From Singulisphaera sp. GP187 (GTDB lineage Bacteria > Planctomycetota > Phycisphaerae > Phycisphaerales > SM1A02): a stretch of DNA of 34,473 nucleotides. Both the position numbers and the translations under genes were made by a program. Below, piece by piece: positions 8,683-17,600 of the stretch. Under the pieces are notes generated by a model. It worked only from the letters and a program-made list of their open reading frames with translations. It had not been told where the DNA came from and ran no database searches. The stretch covers positions 1 through 34,473 of the forward strand of contig CAMDAQ010000013.1 of the NCBI GenBank assembly GCA_945888705.1, read 5' to 3'. Position 1 is the first letter of the stretch, and the number at the start of each line of letters is the position of its first letter.

Positions 8683-11229
8683 ATGCGGATCCTTACCCTC
8701 GTTGCGATCCCGATGCTGGCGTTGGGCATGGCCTGCGCCGCGCATGCCGACGAAGCACCCGAGCATGTCAAGGCTGCCGCGCAGGCCGCGCCCGATGGCG
8801 AGGTCTACGCGCTCTTCATCGATGTCAAAGGCAAGGTCAAGTGGCGCGCCAACGCCGATGTGCCGTGGCAGGATGCCAAGGTTGACGATCGCCTGCCGGT
8901 CGGCGGCGAAGTGCGCACGGGCCTGAATGGAAGCCGCACCACGCTGCGGGTCGGGCTGAATGCCACGGTGCTGATCGACTCGGGGTCGGTCTTCTCCATT
9001 CCCATGAGCGTGAAGGATGGCGACCAGCTGCGCACGCTCGCGGGATTGAAGAGCGGCCGTGCTGACTTCAAGGTGGAGAACACGGGCCTGGGTGCGGACT
9101 TCAAGGTGGCGACGCCCTCGAGCGTGCTCGCCGTGCGTGGTACGGGGTTTGCCTTGAACTACGGTGCGCTCAAGGGAGCCGAGATCTCTGGCGCGCGTAC
9201 CAATGCCATGCGCGCGATCGAGCTGCGCTATGCGCTTGGCAACATGACCTACTTCCTGTCGGGGCAGGCTCGATCGAGCCTGGCCATGCAGAACCCGGTC
9301 AAGCACGCGCTGCTCACGGCGATCGGCCCGCCGCCCCTGGGTGGTGGCCAGACCGAGGCCGAGCGCGAGCAGACCCTCACCCAGCAGCAGACCGGCACGG
9401 TCGGCAACAGCCCGGATTCGCTGCAGGCGCAGCAGAATGCCAGCGCCACGCAGTCGGGGCGCGGCGATGCGTCGAGCAGTCGGCAGCAGTACTACATCGC
9501 GCTGGAGCAGTCGCTGCTCGTGCAGCTTGAACTTGCGGGCGTGAGCCAGCGGTTCGACCAGTGCTCGGCGGAGTTCGAGACGGTCGAGCAGTCCGAGGCG
9601 GCGATGGCCGTCCTTGAGGAAGCTCGCGATCGCGCGGTTGATGGCGCGGCCGAGGGCGAGACGGTGTCGACCGAGGTCATTGCTTCGCGCGCCGACATGC
9701 TGGCCGATCGCGACGCCGCGTTCGTCGGCTTCCAGGATGACCTGACCGAGGAGCAGTTGACGGCGCTTGTTGCAGCGGTCGAGTCCTCGACTGATCTGTT
9801 CGGTGATCGTGCTGCGCGCTTGGTCGAGCTGGGCGAACTGGTCGGGCAGGGGCGTACCGATGCCGAGGCTGCGTTCGCGGCGGCGCAGGCGGCCGAGGGC
9901 AGCTTCGCTGGCGCCTTGGCATTGCTGGAATCGCTGGTGCCCGAAATGGCCGCCGGTGATGTGTCGATTGGCCAGTACCAGCAGATCGCGCAGGCCGCAC
10001 TTGCTGCCGTGCAGGCGCTCTATGCGAACACCCCCTCGGCCGAGATCAACTCGACGCTGGGTGAGACGCTGATCGAGTTGGCCGCCATCGCCGAGCGTGC
10101 CGCGCAGTCGGCCGAGTTCCTGGCGCAGGCCGAGGAGCAGTTGGCGACGTCGCAGTCCTATGCAGAGCGTCTGGCGATCGGCCGAGCGATCGAGCTGCAG
10201 CAGCAGGCGATCGATGCCGATGCGCAGATGCAGCTCTTGCTGGCGGCTGCGGGGGACTTGGTTGCTGAGAGCAGCCAGGCTCAGGAAGCCTTCGTGCAGC
10301 TCGATCGAGCCATCGATGCCATGGTGCTGTCGCGCTCCAACGCCGTCGCCTCGCGCACGGCAGCCGTGCAGGCGCAGGGTGCGATCGGCACGCTTTTCTC
10401 GAACCACCAGCTCGCCGTGCAGGTGGCCAGCAACTACATCTCCTGGCAGGACAACGTGGCCGCGGCGGATGTGAGCCGCATCGCCGCGGAGGGCTTCCGT
10501 GATACGGCGGTCTTCAACCGCGACCAGGCGCAGGCGAGCTACGAGACGGTGCTCGATCTTGCGGCGCAGCGCCAGTGGGAAGCGGCGTACCAGGAGTCGC
10601 TGCAGACGGCCGGCTTCGCGGCCGATGCCGGAGTGGCCGCTGCAGGCGCCACCCAAGCCGCCGTCGATGCGAACGCCGCGGCGCTTGCAGCAGCCAACGC
10701 TGGTGGCCAGGTGCTCACCGCCTTGAACACCCCGGAAGGACTTGCTGCCTACGAGGCCGACGCCGCTGCGGCGCTCGCCGCTGCGGGCAGTGCGCCGACC
10801 CAGGACGATCCCGATGGTGATGGTGCGCTTGGCTCGGCTGCAGTGTCGATCGACCAGGCCACGACGGCGCTCGCGGATGCGCAGGCTGCCCAAGCCGAAG
10901 CGATCGACGCCGTGGGCGACTACGGCCTCGCGGGTGGCGACGTGCTGCAGCCCAACAACGCGCTCGAGGTGCTCGCTGGACAGATCCAGGACGCCATCGA
11001 GAGCCTTGAAGCGGCATCCGCCCAGTACACGCAGCTCCAGGCCTATGCGCAGACGTGGGCGACCCGGATTGCGATCGACAACATCCAGCTTGGCATCGCG
11101 CAAGCGCTCGCCAACGCTGGCTCGGCAGCGGCCGCAGCCGAAGAGGCCGTCGCCGCAGCAGCTCAGGCGCAGCAGCTCGCCAATGATGCAGCCACCGCCG
11201 CGGTGCCCCCCGGTGACGACCAGCCCTGA
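8683..11229 (+). CDS. Exported FecR-domain protein with very long Ala/Gln-rich helical region
   Basis: The 848-residue protein starts with a signal peptide (about residues 1-22, ending AHA before DEAP). A FecR domain follows at about residues 38-165, with 'GKVKWRANADVPWQDAKVDD', 'VRTGLNGSRTTLRV', 'KVATPSSVLAVRGTGF'. In iron regulation FecR domains relay a signal in the periplasm; many stand-alone versions have unknown ligands. From about residue 260 to the end the sequence is Ala/Gln/Glu-rich, nearly glycine-free in long stretches, and predicted helical or coiled-coil. One break is a calcium-loop-like 'DDPDGDGALG' near residue 710. No C-terminal membrane anchor is seen. The ATG at 8683 follows an ideal AGGAG, which overlaps the stop of the lipoprotein gene. 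Adjacent FecR and CHASE2-cyclase genes form a recurring pair in bacteria (from memory), so this is likely the periplasmic partner of the next gene. Confidence 0.85.
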   Translation: MRILTLVAIPMLALGMACAAHADEAPEHVKAAAQAAPDGEVYALFIDVKGKVKWRANADVPWQDAKVDDRLPVGGEVRTGLNGSRTTLRVGLNATVLIDSGSVFSIPMSVKDGDQLRTLAGLKSGRADFKVENTGLGADFKVATPSSVLAVRGTGFALNYGALKGAEISGARTNAMRAIELRYALGNMTYFLSGQARSSLAMQNPVKHALLTAIGPPPLGGGQTEAEREQTLTQQQTGTVGNSPDSLQAQQNASATQSGRGDASSSRQQYYIALEQSLLVQLELAGVSQRFDQCSAEFETVEQSEAAMAVLEEARDRAVDGAAEGETVSTEVIASRADMLADRDAAFVGFQDDLTEEQLTALVAAVESSTDLFGDRAARLVELGELVGQGRTDAEAAFAAAQAAEGSFAGALALLESLVPEMAAGDVSIGQYQQIAQAALAAVQALYANTPSAEINSTLGETLIELAAIAERAAQSAEFLAQAEEQLATSQSYAERLAIGRAIELQQQAIDADAQMQLLLAAAGDLVAESSQAQEAFVQLDRAIDAMVLSRSNAVASRTAAVQAQGAIGTLFSNHQLAVQVASNYISWQDNVAAADVSRIAAEGFRDTAVFNRDQAQASYETVLDLAAQRQWEAAYQESLQTAGFAADAGVAAAGATQAAVDANAAALAAANAGGQVLTALNTPEGLAAYEADAAAALAAAGSAPTQDDPDGDGALGSAAVSIDQATTALADAQAAQAEAIDAVGDYGLAGGDVLQPNNALEVLAGQIQDAIESLEAASAQYTQLQAYAQTWATRIAIDNIQLGIAQALANAGSAAAAAEEAVAAAAQAQQLANDAATAAVPPGDDQP

Positions 11230-11237
11230 CTGAGCCG

Positions 11238-11266
11238 GTGACGGCACGCACGCGGCTTGTCACAAT
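11238..11266 (+). promoter_or_regulatory. Candidate leaderless promoter of the CHASE2 cyclase
   Basis: GTGACG (11238-11243), a 17-base spacer and CACAAT (11261-11266) resemble a -35/-10 pair, each matching the sigma70 consensus at four of six positions. CACAAT ends 6 bases before the ATG, which would place the transcription start at the start codon. The gene has no Shine-Dalgarno, consistent with this. The cyclase could therefore be expressed separately from the upstream genes as well as by read-through. Confidence 0.4.
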
Positions 11267-11272
11267 GCGCGC

Positions 11273-13918
11273 ATGGCCTTCTCGAGAGTGACGTTTCTTG
11301 CCGCCGCCGCTGGCGCCGCCGTGGTGGTGGGGCTGGGTGCGCTTGGCGTCTTCTCGACGCTCGAAGACCAGACGAACGACTGGCGTTACCGCAATGCGCG
11401 GTCGACCGCCGAGCCCATGAGTGACCGCATCGCGCTGGTGGCCATCGATGACAAGGCCAACGATTACGCGCGCTGGCCGTGGACGCGCGGCGAGATGGCG
11501 GCGGCGTTCCGCGAGATCGTGCTGTGCGGCCCGAAGGTCATCGCCCTCGATGTCTTCCAGAGCAATCCTGAGCGGGGTACGGATGGCGATGCACAGCTGG
11601 CGGCGGTGATCGAGCAAGCGCGCGTTGCAGGCACGCAGTTCGTGCTCGCGGCCGAGATCGGCGGCGCGGCCGAGGATACCGCGGCGCGATGGGCACGCGA
11701 TCCGCAAGCCTCGTTGGCGCTCTTGAGGCGCGTGGCCGCTGCACCGGATGCATCGCCGTTCGTGGCGGAAGTCGGCGATGGACCTAAGGGCCTGGATGCA
11801 TCACTGCTCAAGGCGGGGATACAGAGCCCTGAAGCATCGATGCGGGCGGTGACGTGGGCCGCGCTTGGAGCCGTGCTCGGGTCTCGGCCCATCGCACCCA
11901 CGACGACGCCGGAAGAGTTCCTGGCGATGATCGTGCCTGAGCGCGCCCAATCCGTGACGGATGCTTTCGCGCAGGGGCGTGTGGACCCTGCGGTGCGCCA
12001 AGGCATGGCGGCGGCGCTCGCCGAACGCGCGGCGTGGGAACTGCTGGTCCTCAAAGATCGCACGAGCGCCAATGGCCGCGGTTCATTCACGGACCGGCCG
12101 CCGCTGCTCGCGTTGGCAGAGGCCGGTCGGTACTGCGGGTCAGTCACGGCAGGCCAGACCGATGCCGACGAGATGAAGCGTCGCGCGCAAGTGCGCTTCG
12201 AGGCGCAGGGTGGTCACATGCTCTCGCTGGGCCTGACGGGTGCTGCGATCGTGCTCGGCTTGCCGCCGGGGCGCATGCAGATCCGGGACGATGCGCTGGT
12301 CATCGACGATCGGACACTGCCTCTGGAGCGCGGCTTGCTGCGCATCGACTGGCCCACGACCACGTTCACTGGGGCGGCGGTCCTGGCGGGCGGGAACGAA
12401 GGTGATGGCTGCGTGCAGCTGAGCCTGGCGGGTTTCGCCGAGGCGGCACGCATCAGGCAGGCGCGTGATCGGATCGATGCGCGTCTGCGCGAACTTGCGG
12501 GTGCGGGTGTCGCACTCTCGACAGAAGCTGACCTCGTGGCGTTCGCCGCGGCCATCGAGGAAGAGTTCATGCTCGCCGACGAGCCCGATGCACGGTTGCG
12601 CGAGATCGCCGCGCTGCTGCCTGAGCGCGCTCAGGCTACGGCTGGGCTCGAGCGCATCCGCGCCGAGGTGGGGCCGCAACTCAAGGACAAGCTCGTGTTC
12701 GTGGGCTGGAACGCCACGGGTCAGCTCGCAGACGTGCTGCCCACGATCTACGGCGCCCGGACACCGGGCGTGTTCACCCATGCCGTGGTCGCTGACATGA
12801 TGCTGCAGGGCCGCTCGCGCATGGCGTTGCCTGATTGGTCCGGCTTGGCAGTGGGGCTCGTGCTGGCCCTGATCGCCGCGTTGCTCGTCGCGAGCACCGG
12901 TGCGCTTGTGGCCGCGGCATCAGTGCTCGCGATGGCAGGGGTGTGGCTGTGGGGGGCGGGCATCGTGGCGTTTGACGAGGCTCACGCGATCATCCCGCTG
13001 GTCGTTCCAGTGAGCGCACCGGTCGGTGCGTGGATCAGCGGTACGGTCGTGAGCGCCTTCCTGCACTCGCGCGACCGCGCCAGGATCCAGCGCCAGTTCG
13101 GTGCACGCGTGTCGCCGGAGCTCGTCGAGCGACTGACGAAGGACCCCGGTTCGCTGAGCATGGGCGGCGAAGAGCGCGTGATCGCCGTGATGTTCTGCGA
13201 CCTTGCGGGGTTCACCACGATGGCCGAGCGCCTTGGTGGTGCGGGTGCGGTCTCCACCCTGAACCAAGTCATGGGTGCCATGACCGACGAGGTCATCGCC
13301 ACGGGTGGCTACGTGAACAAGTTCCTTGGCGATGGTCTCATGGCGTTCTGGAGCGCCTTCGAGCCGCAGCCGGATCAGGCGGAGCGAGCTGCCCGCGCGG
13401 CGGTGCGCTGCCAGGAACGCATGGCGGAGATCTGTCGTCAGCCCGGGATGGAGGGCCTGTCGCTGCGCATCGGACTGTCGATGGGCAAGGCGATCGTGGG
13501 CGACTGCGGAGCGCCACCGCGGCTCAACGACTACACCGCGATCGGTGATGTGGTGAACCTGGCGGCTCGGCTCGAGAGTGCCAACAAGCAGTTCGGGACC
13601 GGTGTGCTGATGGACTCCACGATCGCCGAGGGTGCGCGCTCGACGGGCCTGACCGGCATGCTGCGGCTAGGTCGCGTGGTCGTGGTTGGCCAGTCGGTGC
13701 CGGTCGAGCTGTGGACATCGGTGCCGGGGCTGCCTGAGTCGGAGCGCGCGGCGGTCGAAGCGGCGGTCGCCGCGTTCGCTGCAGGGCAGGGTTCGACGGC
13801 GCGAGAGGCATGGTCGCGCGCTGCTGGCACGGCGGCTGCAGAGCGCATGGCGCAGCCGTTCCTGGCCGCGCTCGATGCCGGCGATGCCGACGGCGTGCTC
13901 AGGTTGCGGGCGAAGTGA
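11273..13918 (+). CDS. CHASE2-domain class III adenylate cyclase
   Basis: This is a membrane receptor-cyclase of 881 residues, making cAMP (inferred substrate) in response to an extracytoplasmic signal. An N-terminal membrane segment (about 8-28) precedes a large CHASE2 sensor (to about 515, with 'IALVAIDDKANDYARWPWTR' near its start). Then come two or three membrane helices (about 523-595) and the cyclase domain (about 635-800). The catalytic set is complete: metal Asp643 ('FCDLAGFT') and Asp687 ('FLGDG'), base-selecting Lys683 and Thr755 ('YVNKF', 'DYTAIGD'), and transition-state Asn762 and Arg766 ('VNLAAR'). Lys plus Thr/Asp favours ATP over GTP. The CHASE2 region has a long insert between about residues 130 and 470. 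It lies 43 bases after the FecR gene. No cAMP-receptor gene is in the window. Confidence 0.93.
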   Translation: MAFSRVTFLAAAAGAAVVVGLGALGVFSTLEDQTNDWRYRNARSTAEPMSDRIALVAIDDKANDYARWPWTRGEMAAAFREIVLCGPKVIALDVFQSNPERGTDGDAQLAAVIEQARVAGTQFVLAAEIGGAAEDTAARWARDPQASLALLRRVAAAPDASPFVAEVGDGPKGLDASLLKAGIQSPEASMRAVTWAALGAVLGSRPIAPTTTPEEFLAMIVPERAQSVTDAFAQGRVDPAVRQGMAAALAERAAWELLVLKDRTSANGRGSFTDRPPLLALAEAGRYCGSVTAGQTDADEMKRRAQVRFEAQGGHMLSLGLTGAAIVLGLPPGRMQIRDDALVIDDRTLPLERGLLRIDWPTTTFTGAAVLAGGNEGDGCVQLSLAGFAEAARIRQARDRIDARLRELAGAGVALSTEADLVAFAAAIEEEFMLADEPDARLREIAALLPERAQATAGLERIRAEVGPQLKDKLVFVGWNATGQLADVLPTIYGARTPGVFTHAVVADMMLQGRSRMALPDWSGLAVGLVLALIAALLVASTGALVAAASVLAMAGVWLWGAGIVAFDEAHAIIPLVVPVSAPVGAWISGTVVSAFLHSRDRARIQRQFGARVSPELVERLTKDPGSLSMGGEERVIAVMFCDLAGFTTMAERLGGAGAVSTLNQVMGAMTDEVIATGGYVNKFLGDGLMAFWSAFEPQPDQAERAARAAVRCQERMAEICRQPGMEGLSLRIGLSMGKAIVGDCGAPPRLNDYTAIGDVVNLAARLESANKQFGTGVLMDSTIAEGARSTGLTGMLRLGRVVVVGQSVPVELWTSVPGLPESERAAVEAAVAAFAAGQGSTAREAWSRAAGTAAAERMAQPFLAALDAGDADGVLRLRAK

Positions 13919-14065
13919 ACTTTGCTCCCAGCTCGCTTGCCGGCCCAGTCAATTGGCAGCGAACCTCCTGCCCCGGATCAAGCGTCATCGGCGCACTGAC
14001 CCGTACCAAAAACTCTGGTATTCGGAAAAATTATGGAGCATCCGGCGGTAGGACGTCAGGATCCT

Positions 14066-14071
14066 TACCAT
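14066..14071 (+). promoter_or_regulatory. Candidate -10 (TACCAT) of the ECF sigma/kinase operon
   Basis: TACCAT ends 9 bases before the ATG at 14081, in a gene lacking a Shine-Dalgarno. This fits the TAnnnT-before-ATG pattern seen at several other non-SD genes here. No good -35 is present, which might mean control by an alternative sigma factor. An AT-rich patch at 14006-14034, including TGGTATTCG with CTGACC 17 bases upstream of its TATTCG, is an alternative promoter. Confidence 0.25.
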
Positions 14072-14080
14072 CATCCGTCG

Positions 14081-14671
14081 ATGGACGCGCCCCTCACGCA
14101 GCTCCTGAACGAGTCTTTGGCCGGGAACGATGCCGCGGCAGCACGAGCTTGGTCGTTCGTCTATCCAAAGGTGCGTGAGATCGCGGCCACGGCGTTGCGC
14201 GGAGAGACGGCGGCGCAAGCGGCCTTGGGCGACCTGCACCCCACGGGCTTGGTGAGCGAGGTGTTCATCCGCATTGGTCGATCGCCGCCGATCCGCTGGG
14301 ACAGCCGCAAGCACTTTTTCGGTGCAGTCAGCCACGCGGTCCGTCAGCAACTGATCGACTTGGCACGTCTGCGCAAGGCGCTCAAGCGCGGCGGCGGCGA
14401 GGCACCCGTGCCGCTGACCTTCGTGGCACGCACGCTGCACGACCGCGCCGGGCAGCCGGCAAGCAGCGAAGAGCGCCTGAACCTGGCGGGTGCGCTGGCT
14501 GCTCTCTCGCGTGAGTATCCACGTGCGGCCGAGGTCTCTCGCCTGCGCTACATGGAGTCCTGCGATGTCGCCCTCATCAGCGAGATCGTCGGCGTGAGCC
14601 TGAGCACGGTCGAGAAGGACCTGGCCTTCGCCCGCGCGTGGTTGCGTCGCTGGATCGAACGAGGCGGTTGA
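14081..14671 (+). CDS. ECF-type RNA polymerase sigma factor (planctomycete-expanded family)
   Basis: This is a 196-residue sigma factor of the ECF-like group that is expanded in planctomycetes and acidobacteria (the Sig-70_X6 type, by recall). It shows the typical opening 'LTQLLNESLAGNDAAAARAW', region 2 with 'HPTGLVSEVFIRI' and 'HFFGAVSHAVRQQLIDLAR', and a region 4 helix-turn-helix 'VALISEIVGVSLSTVEKDL'. I chose the ATG at 14081 because family members start just before 'TQLL'; the ATG at 14033 would add 16 residues of unlike sequence. It is followed after 4 bases by a Ser/Thr kinase gene, a common pairing in planctomycetes, suggesting that the kinase controls the sigma factor. No anti-sigma gene is present. 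Confidence 0.9.
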   Translation: MDAPLTQLLNESLAGNDAAAARAWSFVYPKVREIAATALRGETAAQAALGDLHPTGLVSEVFIRIGRSPPIRWDSRKHFFGAVSHAVRQQLIDLARLRKALKRGGGEAPVPLTFVARTLHDRAGQPASSEERLNLAGALAALSREYPRAAEVSRLRYMESCDVALISEIVGVSLSTVEKDLAFARAWLRRWIERGG

Positions 14672-14675
14672 GTCG

Positions 14676-17600
14676 GTGGGCACGTTCGGCGACCAGGCTC
14701 AGCCGCGGGGGGATCGGATCCAGGATGCGTTCGCGCATGTGGTGGGTCGCGACGCCCTGAGCCGCCGCGCGTGGCTTGAGCGACTGCGCAGCGACCAGCC
14801 GGACATCGTGGATGAAGTCGAGAGCCTGCTCCAGCACCATGGCCGGACCGGGTTCATGGGCATGGATGAACCCACGGGCTCGATCCCCAGCAGCCTCGTC
14901 GGCGCGTTCGTGGCCGGGTGCACCGTGGAGCGCTTAATCGGCTACGGCGGCATGAGCGCGGTCTACGCCGCCGTGCAGGATTTCCCGCGTCGCCGTGTGG
15001 CGTTGAAGATCGTGCGCCGCGAGCGGCTGGGCCAGTCGGCGCGGCGGCGCCTTCGCGTGGAGGCCGAAGCGCTGGCGCGGCTTGAGCACCCGAGCATCGC
15101 CCGGGTCTATGCGGCCGGCGCCGAACGCCTGTCGGTCGACGCCGAGCACGAGTCCCCGTACATCGTGATGGAATTGGTGGATGGTGCGCTGCCGCTCACG
15201 CGATGGGCCGATCGTGCGGGTCTTGATGCCCGCGCGCGCATCGAGCTGGTGGCGATGGTGGCCGAGGCCATCGATCATGCGCACCGCGCAGGGGTCATCC
15301 ACCGCGATCTCAAGCCGGCCAACGTCATCGTGGGCGAGGATGGTGTTCCGCGCGTGATCGATTTCGGGATCGCCGCGGTGACGAATCCATCGGTGACGGC
15401 GGCAACCGACGCGCCGATGGGCACGCTTGCCTACATGAGCCCCGAGCAGGCGCGCGGCGCAGCCGTGGACACGCGCAGCGATGTCTGGGGGCTCGGTGCA
15501 CTGCTGCACGATGTGCTCTGCGGCCAGCCGCCGTTTGCCGTCGAAGGCAGGGGGCTCGCCGAGCATGTAGATCGGCTGCTGCACGACCGACCTGTGCGGG
15601 TGAGTGCTGCAGCCGAGGCGCGTGGAGCGGCCTTCCTGCGCACGATGCCCACCGGGATCGATGAGGTCGTCGCCAAGGCCCTGGCCACGGATCCCGTCGA
15701 GCGTTACGCGAGCGCACGTGAGTTCGGCGACGATGTGCGCCGGCTGCTGGCTGGCCAAGCCACGCACGCGCGGCCTGATTCCTCATGGCGTGCGGGGCTG
15801 CGCTTCATGCGTCGGCATCGCGTGCTGGTGGCGACAGCAGCCACCGTGGCGGGGTTCGGCATCACGGCGCTTGTGCTGACGTCGCTGGCACTTGAGGGCG
15901 CAAGTCGTTCGGCCTACGCCAATGCGATCTGGGCAGCATGGGGCATGCTGGAACGCGCCGATGCCAGTGCTGCGCATGACATGCTCATGAGCGCCGATCC
16001 AGCGCGCCGCGGCTGGGAGTGGCGGCATCTTGCGGCGCGCTGCGATCAATCGACGTGGTCGTCCCCTGCACTAGGGCAGGTCTATGGCGTCGACTGGACC
16101 GGGGATGGCCGCGTGCTGGCGGCATGCAGCGCGGGCTTCCAGTGCATCGATCCATCGACCGGTCGCCAGCGATGGGCCACATCCACACCCGATGGGATGG
16201 CATGGCGCGTGGCCGGCTCGGCCGATGGCGGCGCCGTGGGGGTGCTGCGCACGACGGCCATCGTCTCGTACGACGCCTCGGGTGCGGAGCGTGCCCGGCT
16301 TGCGATCGATGGCGCGCACGACCTGGCGCCGCTGCCGGATCGGCGCAGCGTGTTCGTGCTGCGCGAGGAGTACGTGCAGGAGCTGGATGGCATCACGCTG
16401 GCTGAGTCAGCGCGACTGTCGCCCAAGCTTCCCGCCGTGGCACGTGAGCTGTCGATCTCGCCCGATGGCGCGCTCGTGGCGCTTGGGGACATGGCGGGGC
16501 ACGTGAGCGTGATGGACCGACGGGGCAGCGTGCGTTGGACCGTGCGCGTGCCCGGGGCGCCCGAGGTCATCGGCACGTGCTTCTCGCCTGACGGAGCGAT
16601 GGTGGCGGCGGTGGGCGGCCAGACGGTCGCCGTGCTGTCGGCGGGTGACGGTGCGATTCGCTGGGCCAGCACCAGCGGCCGCAACGGTGCCCGTGCGCCG
16701 TGCTTCACGCCGGATGGGCGCAGTCTGCTTGTGGGTGGATGGACCGAAGTCATCGAGCGCTTGCGGGTCGCGGATGGTTCGGTGGAGGCGCACATCGCGG
16801 GTGCGTTTTCGCAGGTGTGGTCGATCGCGCCCGATCCTGCCGGAGGGAGCATCGCGACCGGTTGCTTGCGTGCAGTCGTGCAGAGGTTTCCCATGGATGG
16901 GCAGCTCGGCGTCTCCCGACGGTTGATCGATCAGATGGCCGTGCGCAGTGTGGTGGCGATCGGCAGGGATCGGGTGCTTGCGTCCACCGTGTCGGGTGCT
17001 GTGGTCGCACAGACGGCCACCGGTGATCTGATCGCTGCGGGGACCTGGCTCAGTGGTGGCGCCAGGCACGGGCCTGCTGCCGGTGAACGGAGCGATGAGG
17101 GTTCGACGCTCACTGGGCAGGTTTTGGCGCGAGCGGGAGATGGCAGGCTCTGCGTGGCCCATGGTGCCAGTGTCCACTGGATCGAGCCTGATGGCTCGCG
17201 CGTCGCGCTCGAGGCGCGTGACGATGGAGCTCGCGTGCTGGACCTGGCGATCCAGGATGGCTGGACCGCGGTGCTCTGGTCCGATGGCGTGCAGTGGATC
17301 CTGCGCAGCGGTCAACCGAAGCCTGTCCACGAGACCCGGGGATGCAGTCGTGGCTCGCGCGCGGCCCTGGTCGATGCATCGCATGGTCGGGCGATCGTGT
17401 TCCGCGGAGCGGATGCTCCGACGACGGTGCTTGACCTGGCGAGCGGTGCGGAGTCGCCGGCGCCCTTCCAGATCGAGCATCCCATGCGGGGCGCACGCTC
17501 GCCGGATGGCACCCTGATCGCCATCGGTAGCATGGATCAGGGCGCCGAGGTGGCCGTGTTGGATGCTGCGACCCTGCGCGTGCTGCATCGGTGCTCAGGG

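Noticed and set aside
8542-11247. Long open frame on the minus strand (about 900 codons) opposite the FecR gene
   Set aside because: It is a shadow of a high-GC coding strand: its translation is Arg/Leu/Gly/His-rich with no domain, and the plus strand has a signal peptide, a FecR domain and an ideal SD.
13919-14035. Small gene in the gap between the cyclase and the sigma factor
   Set aside because: Short frames here are readings that run on from other frames of the cyclase; none has its own start signal or a protein-like composition.
14033-14080. Longer N-terminus for the ECF sigma factor starting at the ATG at 14033
   Set aside because: The extra 16 residues (EHPAVGRQDPYHHPS) do not resemble the family, and members begin just before the 'TQLL' helix.
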